This document shows, in pieces, positions 22,611 to 31,650 of a DNA stretch of 39,866 nucleotides (position 1 is its first letter; every line of letters starts with the position of its first letter). The DNA is taken from contig CAKZOO010000131.1 of assembly GCA_937136455.1 (NCBI GenBank), forward strand, positions 1 to 39,866, read 5' to 3'. The notes beneath the pieces were generated by a model that had not been told where the DNA came from, ran no database searches, and saw nothing but the letters and a program-made list of their open reading frames with translations. Both the position numbers and the translations under genes were made by a program. The stretch comes from an uncultured Flavobacteriaceae bacterium. GTDB taxonomy: Bacteria > Bacteroidota > Bacteroidia > Flavobacteriales > Flavobacteriaceae.

Positions 22611-24050
22611 ATGTCAAAGTATCATTCAAAATCAATTCCAGATCTAGACCAACCATTAATCAGATTTACTCATTCTCATGATGATGATTGGACTGTCAGA
22701 GATGCCGTAAGTGGCACTCAAATTTTTGGGGGCATTGGTGCAGGTAAATCCTCTGGATCTGGAAAAACAATTGCAAAGGCATTTTTAAAGAATGGCTTTG
22801 GAGGATTAGTGCTTTGTGCAAAACCTGATGAAAGATCAAACTGGGAAAGGTATGCAAGGGAAACAGGAAGAGAACAAGATCTGATTATTTTCAGTGAGGA
22901 CTCAGACTATGAGTTCAATCCACTTGAATATGAAATGACCAGAGGAGGAAAGGGAGCAGGTGAAGTATTCAACTTGACCAACCTCTTTATGGAAATTTAT
23001 AAAATGGGGAATCGCTTAAGCGGTGGAGGGAACTCTGGAGAGAGTGAACGATACTGGGACAATGCTCTGAGAAGGTGCATAAACCGAATGATACAACTTC
23101 TTACTCTAGCAAAAGAGGATATCAGTATTCGCAACATGAGAAAGCTTCTTTCATCTACTCCCTTAGAGCATGAGGTAGAAGGTCTTGGAGAAATGAGTGA
23201 AGAGGAGATTTCAGAATGGGGTCAGAGCAACTATTGTATCGGATGTATAATTAAGGCAGGCGAGAATGCGGAAACAGCTGAGGAAGAGGAAGAGTATACG
23301 TTGATAAGCGACTATTTTCTTCGAGAATTTGCGACTTTACCTGAAAAGACTCGACCTACTATAGTCGAGTCTTTTCTAGGGCTTGCCGAGCCGTTTAACA
23401 GCGGGATTTTAAAGAAGCATTTTTCGCAAAATACAAACCTTAGACCTGAGCTATCACATGAAGGTAAAATCATCATTTTAGATTTTCCAGTGAAAGAGTA
23501 TCTTCAAGCAGGCGTATATGCTCAAGGTATTTATAAGCTACTATGGCAACAAGCAACTGAAAGAAGGAATCAAGACCAAGAACTATTACCTATTTTCATT
23601 TGGGTTGACGAAGCACAGTTATTTCTTTCTGATTATGACCAAATCTTTCAAACAACTGCTAGAAGCTCCAGGGCGTGCACGGTATTCTTATCACAGAACA
23701 TCAGTAACTATTATACTTCCATTGGTGGTCGATCACCAAAGCCAAAAGTCGATTCTCTTTTAGGCAACCTTGGAACAAAAATATTCCATGCAAATAATGA
23801 TGCTGTTACCAACGAATGGGCGGCAAGGACAATAGGTAAAGCATTTATTAATGTGAGCGGAATGAGTATAGGCAACACACAATCCTCAAGCTTTAATCAA
23901 CAACTTCATTTTCAAGTTGAACCTAAGGAATTTACCATTTTAAAAAATGGAGGCGACAGAAATAAATTGGAGGTAGAGGGAATAGTCACAATTGCTAGTA
24001 GAAAATGGAGCACTGGCATGAATTATATGAAAATCATTTTTAGCCAATAA
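22611..24050 (+). CDS. VirD4/TrwB-like coupling ATPase without membrane anchor
   Basis: A 479-aa type IV coupling-protein-like ATPase. Walker A lies at residues 40-53 (GGIGAGKSSGSGKT, two overlapping GK motifs), Walker B at D333/E334 (IFIWVDEAQLFL). The following FQTTARSSRACTVFLSQNIS segment and the LLGNLGTKIFHANNDAVTNE motif are typical of the TraG/TraD C-terminal domain. It would bring the relaxosome to a transfer channel. No N-terminal membrane helices are present, unlike classical VirD4; the two membrane proteins encoded next might anchor it. It is divergent from the MobF relaxase gene. Confidence 0.85.
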   Translation: MSKYHSKSIPDLDQPLIRFTHSHDDDWTVRDAVSGTQIFGGIGAGKSSGSGKTIAKAFLKNGFGGLVLCAKPDERSNWERYARETGREQDLIIFSEDSDYEFNPLEYEMTRGGKGAGEVFNLTNLFMEIYKMGNRLSGGGNSGESERYWDNALRRCINRMIQLLTLAKEDISIRNMRKLLSSTPLEHEVEGLGEMSEEEISEWGQSNYCIGCIIKAGENAETAEEEEEYTLISDYFLREFATLPEKTRPTIVESFLGLAEPFNSGILKKHFSQNTNLRPELSHEGKIIILDFPVKEYLQAGVYAQGIYKLLWQQATERRNQDQELLPIFIWVDEAQLFLSDYDQIFQTTARSSRACTVFLSQNISNYYTSIGGRSPKPKVDSLLGNLGTKIFHANNDAVTNEWAARTIGKAFINVSGMSIGNTQSSSFNQQLHFQVEPKEFTILKNGGDRNKLEVEGIVTIASRKWSTGMNYMKIIFSQ

Positions 24051-24061
24051 TAAAGTATATC

Positions 24062-24928
24062 ATGAAGTTTCGTATAAACAGCACGATTCAGACAGGGGAT
24101 CATGCCCTAGTCAATCAATTAGCAAAAGGGACATTTAGCCTCACTAAGAGACCTAGATCTTTCATTTTAGGATTTCTCTATTCTGTCTTTTTCTACTTTA
24201 TTGGTGTATTTGCATTTATACCCAGAATATTACTTCGAACCAAGCTGGGTGAAAGGACTATAGGGGTAATTACGGTCTTGTCTGTATATTGCTTGATATG
24301 GGCTGTAAATGTGCTCTATTCTATAATCCCCGAATTAGTTTTTGATCTAAGGAAGGTTCATGGAGAAAGTCCTTCATTGCTTGAGGTTATTCTAATGACA
24401 AATGTATTAGTCTCAAACCCCGAAGAGGAGATCACGTGGATGCTAATATTTGTTCAATACTTCAATGATTACGGACTCGTTGTCATCACACCTGCTCTAA
24501 AGTGGTTTTGGTATATTATACTAATTCTGAGCATATTACAATTCCTAGAATTCAAAAGCAGAAAAAATGATGAACTAGTACACTCTTTTTATAGAGGTGA
24601 CAGTGTGTTCTTTAGCCGATTTATTGGGATGGAATTACTTGGCTATCAAATTAATCAAATTACCGTATGGATGGTTATTGAGCCATTATTCGTTGTTATA
24701 TTATCTATAGCTTTTCAATATATTTTCAAAGAGGAGATTCTCAGCAGTATTATAAGATTCAGTGCAATCGCTTTGTTTATAGAAGAATGGCGTATCTGGT
24801 CTGAGAACAAAAGCATAAAATTAGATATCGCTGATAGCAACATCGACTCACTATATATTAGCTCCGTGCAAAAAGAGGTATCGAATGATGCATCAAAAGA
24901 TACCGTTGGCAAGGCAACTATTCTCTAA
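24062..24928 (+). CDS. Hypothetical multi-pass membrane protein
   Basis: A 288-aa protein with hydrophobic segments at about residues 34-56, 66-90, 145-160 and 200-225, plus weaker ones, so at least four membrane helices. The C-terminal ~55 residues are polar. No family is recognised. It begins 12 bases after the coupling ATPase stop and is followed after 14 bases by another membrane protein gene, so the three look like one operon. It might supply membrane anchoring or channel contacts for the soluble coupling ATPase; this is inference from position. Confidence 0.55.
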   Translation: MKFRINSTIQTGDHALVNQLAKGTFSLTKRPRSFILGFLYSVFFYFIGVFAFIPRILLRTKLGERTIGVITVLSVYCLIWAVNVLYSIIPELVFDLRKVHGESPSLLEVILMTNVLVSNPEEEITWMLIFVQYFNDYGLVVITPALKWFWYIILILSILQFLEFKSRKNDELVHSFYRGDSVFFSRFIGMELLGYQINQITVWMVIEPLFVVILSIAFQYIFKEEILSSIIRFSAIALFIEEWRIWSENKSIKLDIADSNIDSLYISSVQKEVSNDASKDTVGKATIL

Positions 24929-24941
24929 AAAAGACTAATCT

Positions 24942-25817
24942 ATGATAATCCTCCAAATACCTATTTCAGAAAAACTTCTGGAAGTATTTCCTAGTTTTTT
25001 ATCCCTTTTTGCTATCCTGGTTATTTCTGGTTTGTTGATAAGGCGAACAACTGTGACACTAACTGAAGAAAAGAAAGGATGCCTCTATGAAATATTGCAA
25101 TTTTCTATTATAGGTTTTGCTATTTTTTTACTCCTGAAATTCACGCTAATATATGGGATTGATAGTTACAAAATATTTTTTAAGGGCAAGGCGAATGATT
25201 GGTATTTTGCCTTATCATTCTGGTCTATGGGACTAATCATTATTGTAATTACTGGTTCAATAACAATCCCTTTAAAAAGGGTAAATAAAGAGTTAGCTCG
25301 AAACTACTATGAAAAAGTATTTGGTACTGTAGCTTTTTTCGTAGTCATTCCCATTATTTTTACATTATACGGATTTATATTCGACAACTTTATCACTAAC
25401 AAAATAATACAAACAGTATTGATCCTATTAGGAATGGGAGGACTTGGGGCTTTACTTGAAAGGATACAAAAGGTATTAAAAAATAAGCTCTTTAGAGAAG
25501 ATGTTCTACTCAACCAATTAGAAGGCTTGAGTTATCAATACACCAAGTCTGATTATGAAAAGGCTGTAAAAATATTAACTGAGCTGATTGAAATCGATCC
25601 ATTACCAAAGCATTATGAAGAGAGGGCGATTAAATACGAATTACTTTCTGAAACAGAACTTGCAATTGAGGATATCACAAATGCTATATCTTTATCTACA
25701 GAATATACCAATCCTTATCTCTTCGAAAAAAGAGCACGGTTAAAAAAGGAAGTAGGTGATATTGAAGGTTCAGAAGAAGACAAAAGACAATTTGAACAGC
25801 TTAGGTTCAAGCGATAA
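24942..25817 (+). CDS. Membrane protein with C-terminal TPR-like region
   Basis: A 291-aa protein. Four or five hydrophobic segments occupy residues ~15-35, 48-70, 85-107, 125-145 and 155-172. The cytosolic C-terminal third (QYTKSDYEKAVKILTELIEI, then HYEERAIKYELLSETELAIE and KRARLKKEVGDIEGSEED-type helices) has the spacing of two to three tetratricopeptide repeats, likely a protein-binding surface. It is the third gene of the coupling ATPase operon. A terminator-like hairpin follows 45 bases after the stop. Function unknown; a mobilization accessory is plausible. Confidence 0.55.
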   Translation: MIILQIPISEKLLEVFPSFLSLFAILVISGLLIRRTTVTLTEEKKGCLYEILQFSIIGFAIFLLLKFTLIYGIDSYKIFFKGKANDWYFALSFWSMGLIIIVITGSITIPLKRVNKELARNYYEKVFGTVAFFVVIPIIFTLYGFIFDNFITNKIIQTVLILLGMGGLGALLERIQKVLKNKLFREDVLLNQLEGLSYQYTKSDYEKAVKILTELIEIDPLPKHYEERAIKYELLSETELAIEDITNAISLSTEYTNPYLFEKRARLKKEVGDIEGSEEDKRQFEQLRFKR

Positions 25818-25862
25818 GTTTTTGGGTTGATGCGACATAGGATATCATCTTCCTTTCACTGG

Positions 25863-25887
25863 AGCCTTCTTCACAGGAGGCTTTTTT
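25863..25887 (+). terminator. Intrinsic terminator of the coupling-protein operon
   Basis: AGCCTTC (25863-25869) pairs with GGAGGCT (25876-25882, one T-G pair) around a 6-nt loop, followed by five T. It fits the end of the three-gene operon 22611-25817. Confidence 0.6.
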
Positions 25888-25939
25888 GTTGTTTGAGTTT
25901 TCTTTCATTGATTGACAAACATTTATGTTCAAAAAATCT

Positions 25940-26416
25940 TTACCGCCCTTTGGTAGGTGGCTTTTTCACTGGTGGTTTTTTAGCTGGTTTTGAAGTTTTT
26001 TTAGGGCTAGATGCTTTCAGTTTCGAGGCTCCCTTGCTCGCTACAGGTGCCTCCTTTTTTGCCTGGTCTACTTCTTTCTTTAATGGCTTTGTTTCACTTT
26101 TATTAGCTGTCTTTGTTGAAGGAGCAGGTTTTGAAGTTCTTGACGCTGTTTCCTTCAATTTTCCAATAACTTTTGATGAAATACTCTTTTTAGGTTTAAC
26201 TTTTTCAGTCCATTTTTCAGACTGGGTAGGCTTCTTTTTTACAAGAACTTGATCAACAGCTTTACTATTGGTCTTCTTAGCGGTTGAGGTTGACGCAGGT
26301 TTTATTTCGCCTTTAGCTCGCCCTTTTAGTTTTTTATCTTCTTCGTTAACAGGCTTGCTAGATCCTTTGCCTACTTTGTCTCGCCAGCTTTGCGGATTAT
26401 TTTTATCCTTGCTCAT
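25940..26416 (-). CDS. Lys/Ser/Ala/Pro-rich basic protein
   Basis: A 158-aa, very basic, low-complexity protein. Roughly a third of the residues are lysine, interspersed with S, T, A and P (for example TASRTSKPAPSTKTANKSET and the tail KTSKPAKKPPVKKPPTKGR). This resembles histone H1-like tails of some bacterial DNA-binding proteins, although low complexity makes homology unsafe. A DNA- or RNA-condensing role is possible. The opposite-strand frame here is a phenylalanine-rich mirror of the lysine codons and is rejected. The gene is divergent from the Sel1 gene and may be cargo. Confidence 0.55.
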   Translation of the reverse strand: MSKDKNNPQSWRDKVGKGSSKPVNEEDKKLKGRAKGEIKPASTSTAKKTNSKAVDQVLVKKKPTQSEKWTEKVKPKKSISSKVIGKLKETASRTSKPAPSTKTANKSETKPLKKEVDQAKKEAPVASKGASKLKASSPKKTSKPAKKPPVKKPPTKGR

Positions 26417-26484
26417 ATGTGCCGAGTTGTGGTATAATCAATTGATTCCCTAATATAAAGAAAACCTAGGAGACAAAGAACAAG

Positions 26485-26853
26485 ATGATTATAGACGCAG
26501 AACTTCTCCCAATAAAAGAAGCGGCAAAAAACGGAGATCCGCACGCTCAACTTGAAATGGCTAGAGTTTACCTATACGGCAGGGGTGCCCCCGAATCTAT
26601 AAGCATGGCAAGAAGATACTATAAAATGTTAGCTGATCATCTTCCTGAAGAAATAGACTTTATTGAATATGGTGCTCTTCTTATGTTAATTGGTAATCTA
26701 GCGGCTGATGAAAAAAATTTTAAAGTAGCTAATCGTTGGTATGAAAAATCAGTTAGGTATATAAGAGAAAACCACACAGAATCATATGCCGATAAGCTTA
26801 TTCAGGACTTAGGGCTTGAAGACATAAAAGTCACTGAATACGTCCAACAATAA
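26485..26853 (+). CDS. Sel1-repeat protein
   Basis: A 122-aa protein. The N-terminal half matches a Sel1-like repeat (KEAAKNGDPHAQLEMARVYL followed by YGRGAPESISMARRYYKML), and a second degenerate repeat follows (LMLIGNLAADEKNFKVANRW, YEKSVRYI). Sel1/TPR repeats mediate protein-protein contacts; no partner is evident. AGGAGA precedes the start at a normal distance. It is divergent from the basic protein gene, with 68 bases between starts. Confidence 0.7.
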   Translation: MIIDAELLPIKEAAKNGDPHAQLEMARVYLYGRGAPESISMARRYYKMLADHLPEEIDFIEYGALLMLIGNLAADEKNFKVANRWYEKSVRYIRENHTESYADKLIQDLGLEDIKVTEYVQQ

Positions 26854-26942
26854 AACGTTTTAAGATATTAAGCAAAGGCTCCCAAAGAACAATTATCTCA
26901 AGCTCCATTTGATCTCATAAAATATCTTGGTGGAGATGCTAT

Positions 26943-26967
26943 TTCACACTATTACTAATAGTGTGAA
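26943..26967. promoter_or_regulatory. Perfect 25-bp palindrome upstream of the second recombinase
   Basis: TTCACACTATT-ACT-AATAGTGTGAA has 11-bp arms and a 3-bp centre, 89 bases before the recombinase start and 90 bases after the Sel1 stop. It could be a recombinase binding site, an operator or a weak terminator. Its 11-bp arms suit an Xer-type half-site, but the 3-bp centre is shorter than the usual 6-8 bp. Confidence 0.5.
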
Positions 26968-27055
26968 GTTTTCCTTGCCATTCTACCCTATTTATTCCAT
27001 AATATGATGTATGTTTATGTAATTACTTCACAGTAGTCTATCAGAAGTGTAAAAA

Positions 27056-27637
27056 ATGGACTTATCACTATTCGACAATGAGGGCAGAAGAAAGTATGTA
27101 AATGCCTCCGAACGCCAGGCTTTTATCAAAGCCGCCAATGACTCTCCAGGTAAAGTCATGACACTCGGTCTGGTGATGGCATACTGCGGATGCCGTATCA
27201 GTGAAGCCATCAATCTCCAGGCAAAGCATATCGATCAGAGATCGGTAGCGATTACCTTCAGAACATTGAAGAAGCATACCGACAAGAAAATCTATCGGCA
27301 GGTGCCAATCCCTGATGATCTGCTCAGGCTACTCCGTGCCGGCCATGAGCTCGATAAAGGAGCTGACCGATTCCTCTGGGTCAACAAGAAAGGAGACCGC
27401 ATCTCCAGGAGGACAGCAACAACCTACATCGAGAAGATCTTCGCTGAAGCAAATATCAACCCGCCTGCCAATACCAGTAAAGCTCTGAGGCATGGCTTCG
27501 CCGTTCATGCTCTGCAATCTGGAGTACCTCTCACTACAGTTTCAAAATGGCTCGGTCACAGCAATATTGCCACCACCGCCATCTATACTGAAGTCATGGG
27601 GGAAGAGGCTAGGGATTTTGCGAAGAAGATGTGGTAA
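27056..27637 (+). CDS. Short tyrosine recombinase (catalytic domain only, resolvase-like)
   Basis: A 193-aa protein consisting of little more than the catalytic domain of a tyrosine recombinase. It has R47 (YCGCRISEAINL), an ALRHGFAVHAL box with R145 in which the first His of the usual HxxR is Lys (K142), GH at 167-168 (WLGHSN) and nucleophile Y177 (TTAIYTEV). The core-binding N-terminal domain is missing. Such short enzymes occur on plasmids, where they resolve multimers or act in phase variation. Here it could resolve dimers of the excised element, possibly at the palindrome upstream. It is clearly different from the integrase at 266. Confidence 0.82.
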   Translation: MDLSLFDNEGRRKYVNASERQAFIKAANDSPGKVMTLGLVMAYCGCRISEAINLQAKHIDQRSVAITFRTLKKHTDKKIYRQVPIPDDLLRLLRAGHELDKGADRFLWVNKKGDRISRRTATTYIEKIFAEANINPPANTSKALRHGFAVHALQSGVPLTTVSKWLGHSNIATTAIYTEVMGEEARDFAKKMW

Positions 27638-27699
27638 ATACAAGAATACTGCCGCCACACTTTTGAAAAATTGTAATGCTTTTGGTTTTTAGCGGTGGC

Positions 27700-30600
27700 T
27701 TACATCGGTTTTATCATTTTTTCAATAAATTCAATTTCCTCATTACTCAATTTATACTTTTCATAAAGTCTTTTATCTATTTCTTGAATGGATTTGGTCC
27801 AATCAATATCTGATTCAGGCGTGAAATCTTGAATAGGAACAAATTGATATACATTTTGAAGTATATTCTGTGAAGTTTTCAATATGCCAACCATATATCT
27901 TAAAAATTTCGTTTTAATATAAGATTCTAAGGCTTTTGCTTCAAATTCAGTTTCAAAATTTCCAATTGGGATTAGTGAGTCAGTACAAGCAGACTTTGGT
28001 TTTGCTAAGTAAGGCTTACCCAATATTGATACTTCTTTGTTGTCAGTTAGTAAGCCTGCTGCACCATTACTTTTCGATATAAATATCTTCCATTTATCGG
28101 CAATCTCTTTATTTTTAGTAATAAACTCACTGTCAACATATCTAATTTCTTCGTGCTTACATCTTAATTCATAATATCCATTTTGATAAGTTGGACTTGA
28201 AATCTCATTAGCATTTTTACCTAAAATACCAAAAGCATTACGACCTTTCGTTATAGCTGTTATTGATTCGAAATCTTCATTTTTTACTTTACTTATTATA
28301 TTATGACTAAAACCACTACTTAGAATAATATCTAGTCCTTCTTCAAATAGTGGTCTTGTAAAAGTTTGCGAATTTTTTTCATCATAATACTCCGTGAATT
28401 CTACGTCACCATTATGATTCGGATTGTAAACAAAATAGTTTACACCACCACTTATTTCAACTGCGGGAAAAACAGTATTTGAAATTGGTATGTTGACTAT
28501 ACTCTGTATGTGGTTGTTTTCTTGAAAAAATTCACGCAATCGCAAAAAAGATTTATCCTGTGCATCTCCTGTGAACCACCTTGATGGCGTTACAAGTGAT
28601 AAATAATTTGGGTTTAGACCAACAAAAAGCTTTATAAAATCAGGAAATATTTGTCTACTTAATGATTTGTTTTTTGAGTTATCACTAATTGTTTGCTGAT
28701 ACGGTGGGTTTCCAACAATTGCATCAAATTTCATAACGTTATTGTTAATCTTTAATGTTTCATTTTCGATTAAATCATTTTCTGAAATTAATTCGTAAGA
28801 TGTGTATTCTGACTCTATTTTGTCTATGTCTAATCCAAGTAGAGTATAAACCTTTCTTGTGAATTCATAAGCAATTTTTGATGTTGGTATTGAATAAAAA
28901 TTGTTCGCCACTTTTTCACCAAACTTTTTATATACAGCGTAAACAAATTCACCTTGTTTTGAAGCAATGTCTAATAGTAAAGTAGAGGGATTAATAGTAT
29001 CTTCCGGTATGGTTTGAATGATTTTATCAGTAACAATTTCAGGCGTAACAATCTCAGAGTCCGATAATCGACTGAATTTTTTCATTGCATTGCTTACTCT
29101 TTCTATTGGTGAAATAGTGGTGTCATTTGCCAATGAATTGATATTTTGAATTTTATAATCTAACTCGCTTAGTACAAAAGGGTTTATGTGTTGTTGAAAC
29201 AGTGACAGAACATCTGTTTCCAAGTGTAAATTAGATGCAATACGAAGATTGTCTTGTACATCATTTATGGCTTCAATAACTTCTTCCAGTGATTTTATTT
29301 TTGAATCAGTGAGAAAAGAAAAGAAAAGAATTCTTGCATAGTACATTGCAAATTTTCCTTTGTAGTCTACCTTATCATCTTTTGAAGCTTCTGTTTCTTC
29401 GCCTTCTTTTTCAGGTTTATCATTACTGTCAGGTTTGTCTCCTGTATCTATGTCATCTCCTTCGCCTTCAGAAGGTTTAATTTCAATACCTTGTCTTGAA
29501 CCGATTTTACCTTGTTTGTCAATAACTGCTTTTATTTCTTCAATACTTAAAAGTGAATAATCTATCGAAATTGAGGTAGCTTCGTCTAGCACACTTCTTT
29601 CGCTTGAATATTGCCGAACTGCATCTAATATATCAGTAGGTTCAACTTGAACCATTTTTTTGTTATTTATTACTATAATTGGGGAAACTTGAAGTTCTTT
29701 TTCTATACGTTCACTTAGTCTTGAATTTCCATTGGATTCTACATTTACATTGTAAATCTGCGATTTATGTTCTTGCATTTGGAACATTCGGTTAGGGTTA
29801 AAGTCCACCAACAAGGTTTGTGGCTTCATATTGTATTTTACCGTATCTCCATTAGGTTCTTTGTAAGTTTTTATAAATTGACTTTGCAATCTAAAAATGG
29901 CTTGGTCGTATTCTTGAGGCGAAGCTGTATCTTTTAAATATAGCATTGTATCCCATTGCGGAACGGTACTACCTGTAAGCATTCTGTTTACGGTTAAAGT
30001 GATGGTTTTTTTATTTTCACTTTCACATTGTTTAATTTTAGATTTTACCGATTGTGTGTCTTTAAAAAGCTTTTCATTTTCAACACCAGAAATATTAATT
30101 ATTTCATATGAGCTAAGGTTTTTAAATTCACTAGATTTAATTAAGTTTTCAAAAGCATCGCAAGATGCACGGTAAGGCAAAACGCAAACGATATGACGGC
30201 ACATTTTACCTCCTTTCAACTTCTCGTAATCTAGAAAACTCAGCAAATTGTCGTCTGTTTCTGTGCCATCTATAGTTTGAAGTAAATCAAGAATCTCTTG
30301 TTCGTGAACAAATTCTTTATGTAATTCGGTTGTTGTATCTTTTAAAATGGATTTGGGTCTAAATAACTCTGAAAAAGCATAAGTAACCCCCATTTTTTTC
30401 AGTTCCTCCATTTTTTTTCTTGACGACTCGTTGGGATTGAAAGCAAATCGTATCATTTGAGGGAAACCGTAATAAGGGTTATCCCATTCTTTTGTATCGT
30501 CTTTGGTTAAGCTTTCCTCATCCCATTTTTGTTGGTCATCAGCTATATTTGTAAATTGATAAAAAGCAATGATATCTTCTTTCGTAAACTCACTATTCAT

Positions 30601-31650
30601 CAAAATTCGATAAGGTGTACCCGATAAGTGAATACGAATTCTTGAGTTAATGATTTTCGTGGTTTCTTCTAAGTCGTCTAAAGATTCATCGTTAAGTTTT
30701 TGTTCGCTACGCTGTTCTCTCTTTTTTAAGTTTTTTAATACTTTTCCGTATTCTTGAGCTCTAGCACCAAAATGTGTTTCATCTATGAGTAGAAGGTCGA
30801 TTTGGTTTTCAAATACTTCCTTATGCTTTGTTTTGATATCATCGCCTTGCAAGTCTTGAAGTGTAAGAAACAAAGCTACTTTTTCGTTAGCATCTATTTT
30901 ATCTTTTATTATGGTTTCACTTTCTAACAGTGAATTGCTATCTAAAAAACAAAAACTGTCAAATTTGACGTGACTTTCTACGGTCTTTTTCCATTCATTT
31001 TTAACATCAGCTTTTGCCGAAACAATTAGAACTATTTTTGCCTTCATCTCAACCGCACAGCACATTGAGGTAAACGACTTACCAAAACGCATTACAGCAT
31101 ACATTAAGAGATTGGTTCTGCCTTTATCTATAGCTTCTTTAAATCTTTTAATGGTTTCTGCTTGGTTGGGTCTTGGGTCGTAGTTTTCTGTTCTTTTGAA
31201 TGTGTGAAAGATTGGTAAATGGCTATCCTCAAACTTATAGAATTGATATTTTGTATCATTATTCTCATAAGTAGCTTGAATATCATCTACTGCTTGGTTT
31301 AACTCTTGCTCGTTTGTATCTTTAAAAAATTCTTTTGAATAATAAATGGATTCTTCTAAATCTCCAGGTAGCAACCTTTGTTTTTTGAGTTCATTTTCTA
31401 GAAATTGATGAATTGCAAAATCTCTGAAAAATGTTTCATCATCAACTTTAGCAATCTTATAATATTTCTTCTCAAGTTCTGGAAAATGTTTTCTCCATTC
31501 GTTAAGTCTTTGTTCAATTGGTCTGTAGGTGTCACCAACTTTTAAATAATTAGGTACGGTCTCCGTTGAAAAAGCGTAGATATGAGGTTCAACTCTACCT
31601 ACTATTAACTCTTCTAAAAGTTGTATGTCTAGTTGACTGTTATTTGTCAT
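27700..31650 (-). CDS. GIY-YIG + helicase + N6-adenine methyltransferase fusion (restriction-modification enzyme)
   Basis: A 1316-aa multidomain protein. Residues ~22-70 resemble a GIY-YIG/T5orf172-type nuclease (HIYAFSTETVPNYLKVGDTY then RPIEQRLNEW). An SF2 translocase follows: Walker A ~186-193 (MRFGKSFT, K191), D290-E-T-H, and the HLSGTPYRIL motif. The C-terminal half is an Eco57I-like methyltransferase with a modified motif I (LLLDIASKQGEFVYAVYKKF) and catalytic N981-P-P-Y984. It is probably a single-chain restriction-modification enzyme working with the smaller methyltransferase-like subunit encoded upstream (11-bp overlap). The operon is markedly A+T-rich, which points to recent transfer. 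Confidence 0.82.
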   Translation of the reverse strand: MTNNSQLDIQLLEELIVGRVEPHIYAFSTETVPNYLKVGDTYRPIEQRLNEWRKHFPELEKKYYKIAKVDDETFFRDFAIHQFLENELKKQRLLPGDLEESIYYSKEFFKDTNEQELNQAVDDIQATYENNDTKYQFYKFEDSHLPIFHTFKRTENYDPRPNQAETIKRFKEAIDKGRTNLLMYAVMRFGKSFTSMCCAVEMKAKIVLIVSAKADVKNEWKKTVESHVKFDSFCFLDSNSLLESETIIKDKIDANEKVALFLTLQDLQGDDIKTKHKEVFENQIDLLLIDETHFGARAQEYGKVLKNLKKREQRSEQKLNDESLDDLEETTKIINSRIRIHLSGTPYRILMNSEFTKEDIIAFYQFTNIADDQQKWDEESLTKDDTKEWDNPYYGFPQMIRFAFNPNESSRKKMEELKKMGVTYAFSELFRPKSILKDTTTELHKEFVHEQEILDLLQTIDGTETDDNLLSFLDYEKLKGGKMCRHIVCVLPYRASCDAFENLIKSSEFKNLSSYEIINISGVENEKLFKDTQSVKSKIKQCESENKKTITLTVNRMLTGSTVPQWDTMLYLKDTASPQEYDQAIFRLQSQFIKTYKEPNGDTVKYNMKPQTLLVDFNPNRMFQMQEHKSQIYNVNVESNGNSRLSERIEKELQVSPIIVINNKKMVQVEPTDILDAVRQYSSERSVLDEATSISIDYSLLSIEEIKAVIDKQGKIGSRQGIEIKPSEGEGDDIDTGDKPDSNDKPEKEGEETEASKDDKVDYKGKFAMYYARILFFSFLTDSKIKSLEEVIEAINDVQDNLRIASNLHLETDVLSLFQQHINPFVLSELDYKIQNINSLANDTTISPIERVSNAMKKFSRLSDSEIVTPEIVTDKIIQTIPEDTINPSTLLLDIASKQGEFVYAVYKKFGEKVANNFYSIPTSKIAYEFTRKVYTLLGLDIDKIESEYTSYELISENDLIENETLKINNNVMKFDAIVGNPPYQQTISDNSKNKSLSRQIFPDFIKLFVGLNPNYLSLVTPSRWFTGDAQDKSFLRLREFFQENNHIQSIVNIPISNTVFPAVEISGGVNYFVYNPNHNGDVEFTEYYDEKNSQTFTRPLFEEGLDIILSSGFSHNIISKVKNEDFESITAITKGRNAFGILGKNANEISSPTYQNGYYELRCKHEEIRYVDSEFITKNKEIADKWKIFISKSNGAAGLLTDNKEVSILGKPYLAKPKSACTDSLIPIGNFETEFEAKALESYIKTKFLRYMVGILKTSQNILQNVYQFVPIQDFTPESDIDWTKSIQEIDKRLYEKYKLSNEEIEFIEKMIKPM

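Noticed and set aside
25827..26252. Plus-strand phenylalanine-rich frame
   Set aside because: It is the complement of the Lys-rich gene on the minus strand (AAG/AAA against CTT/TTT); composition explains it.
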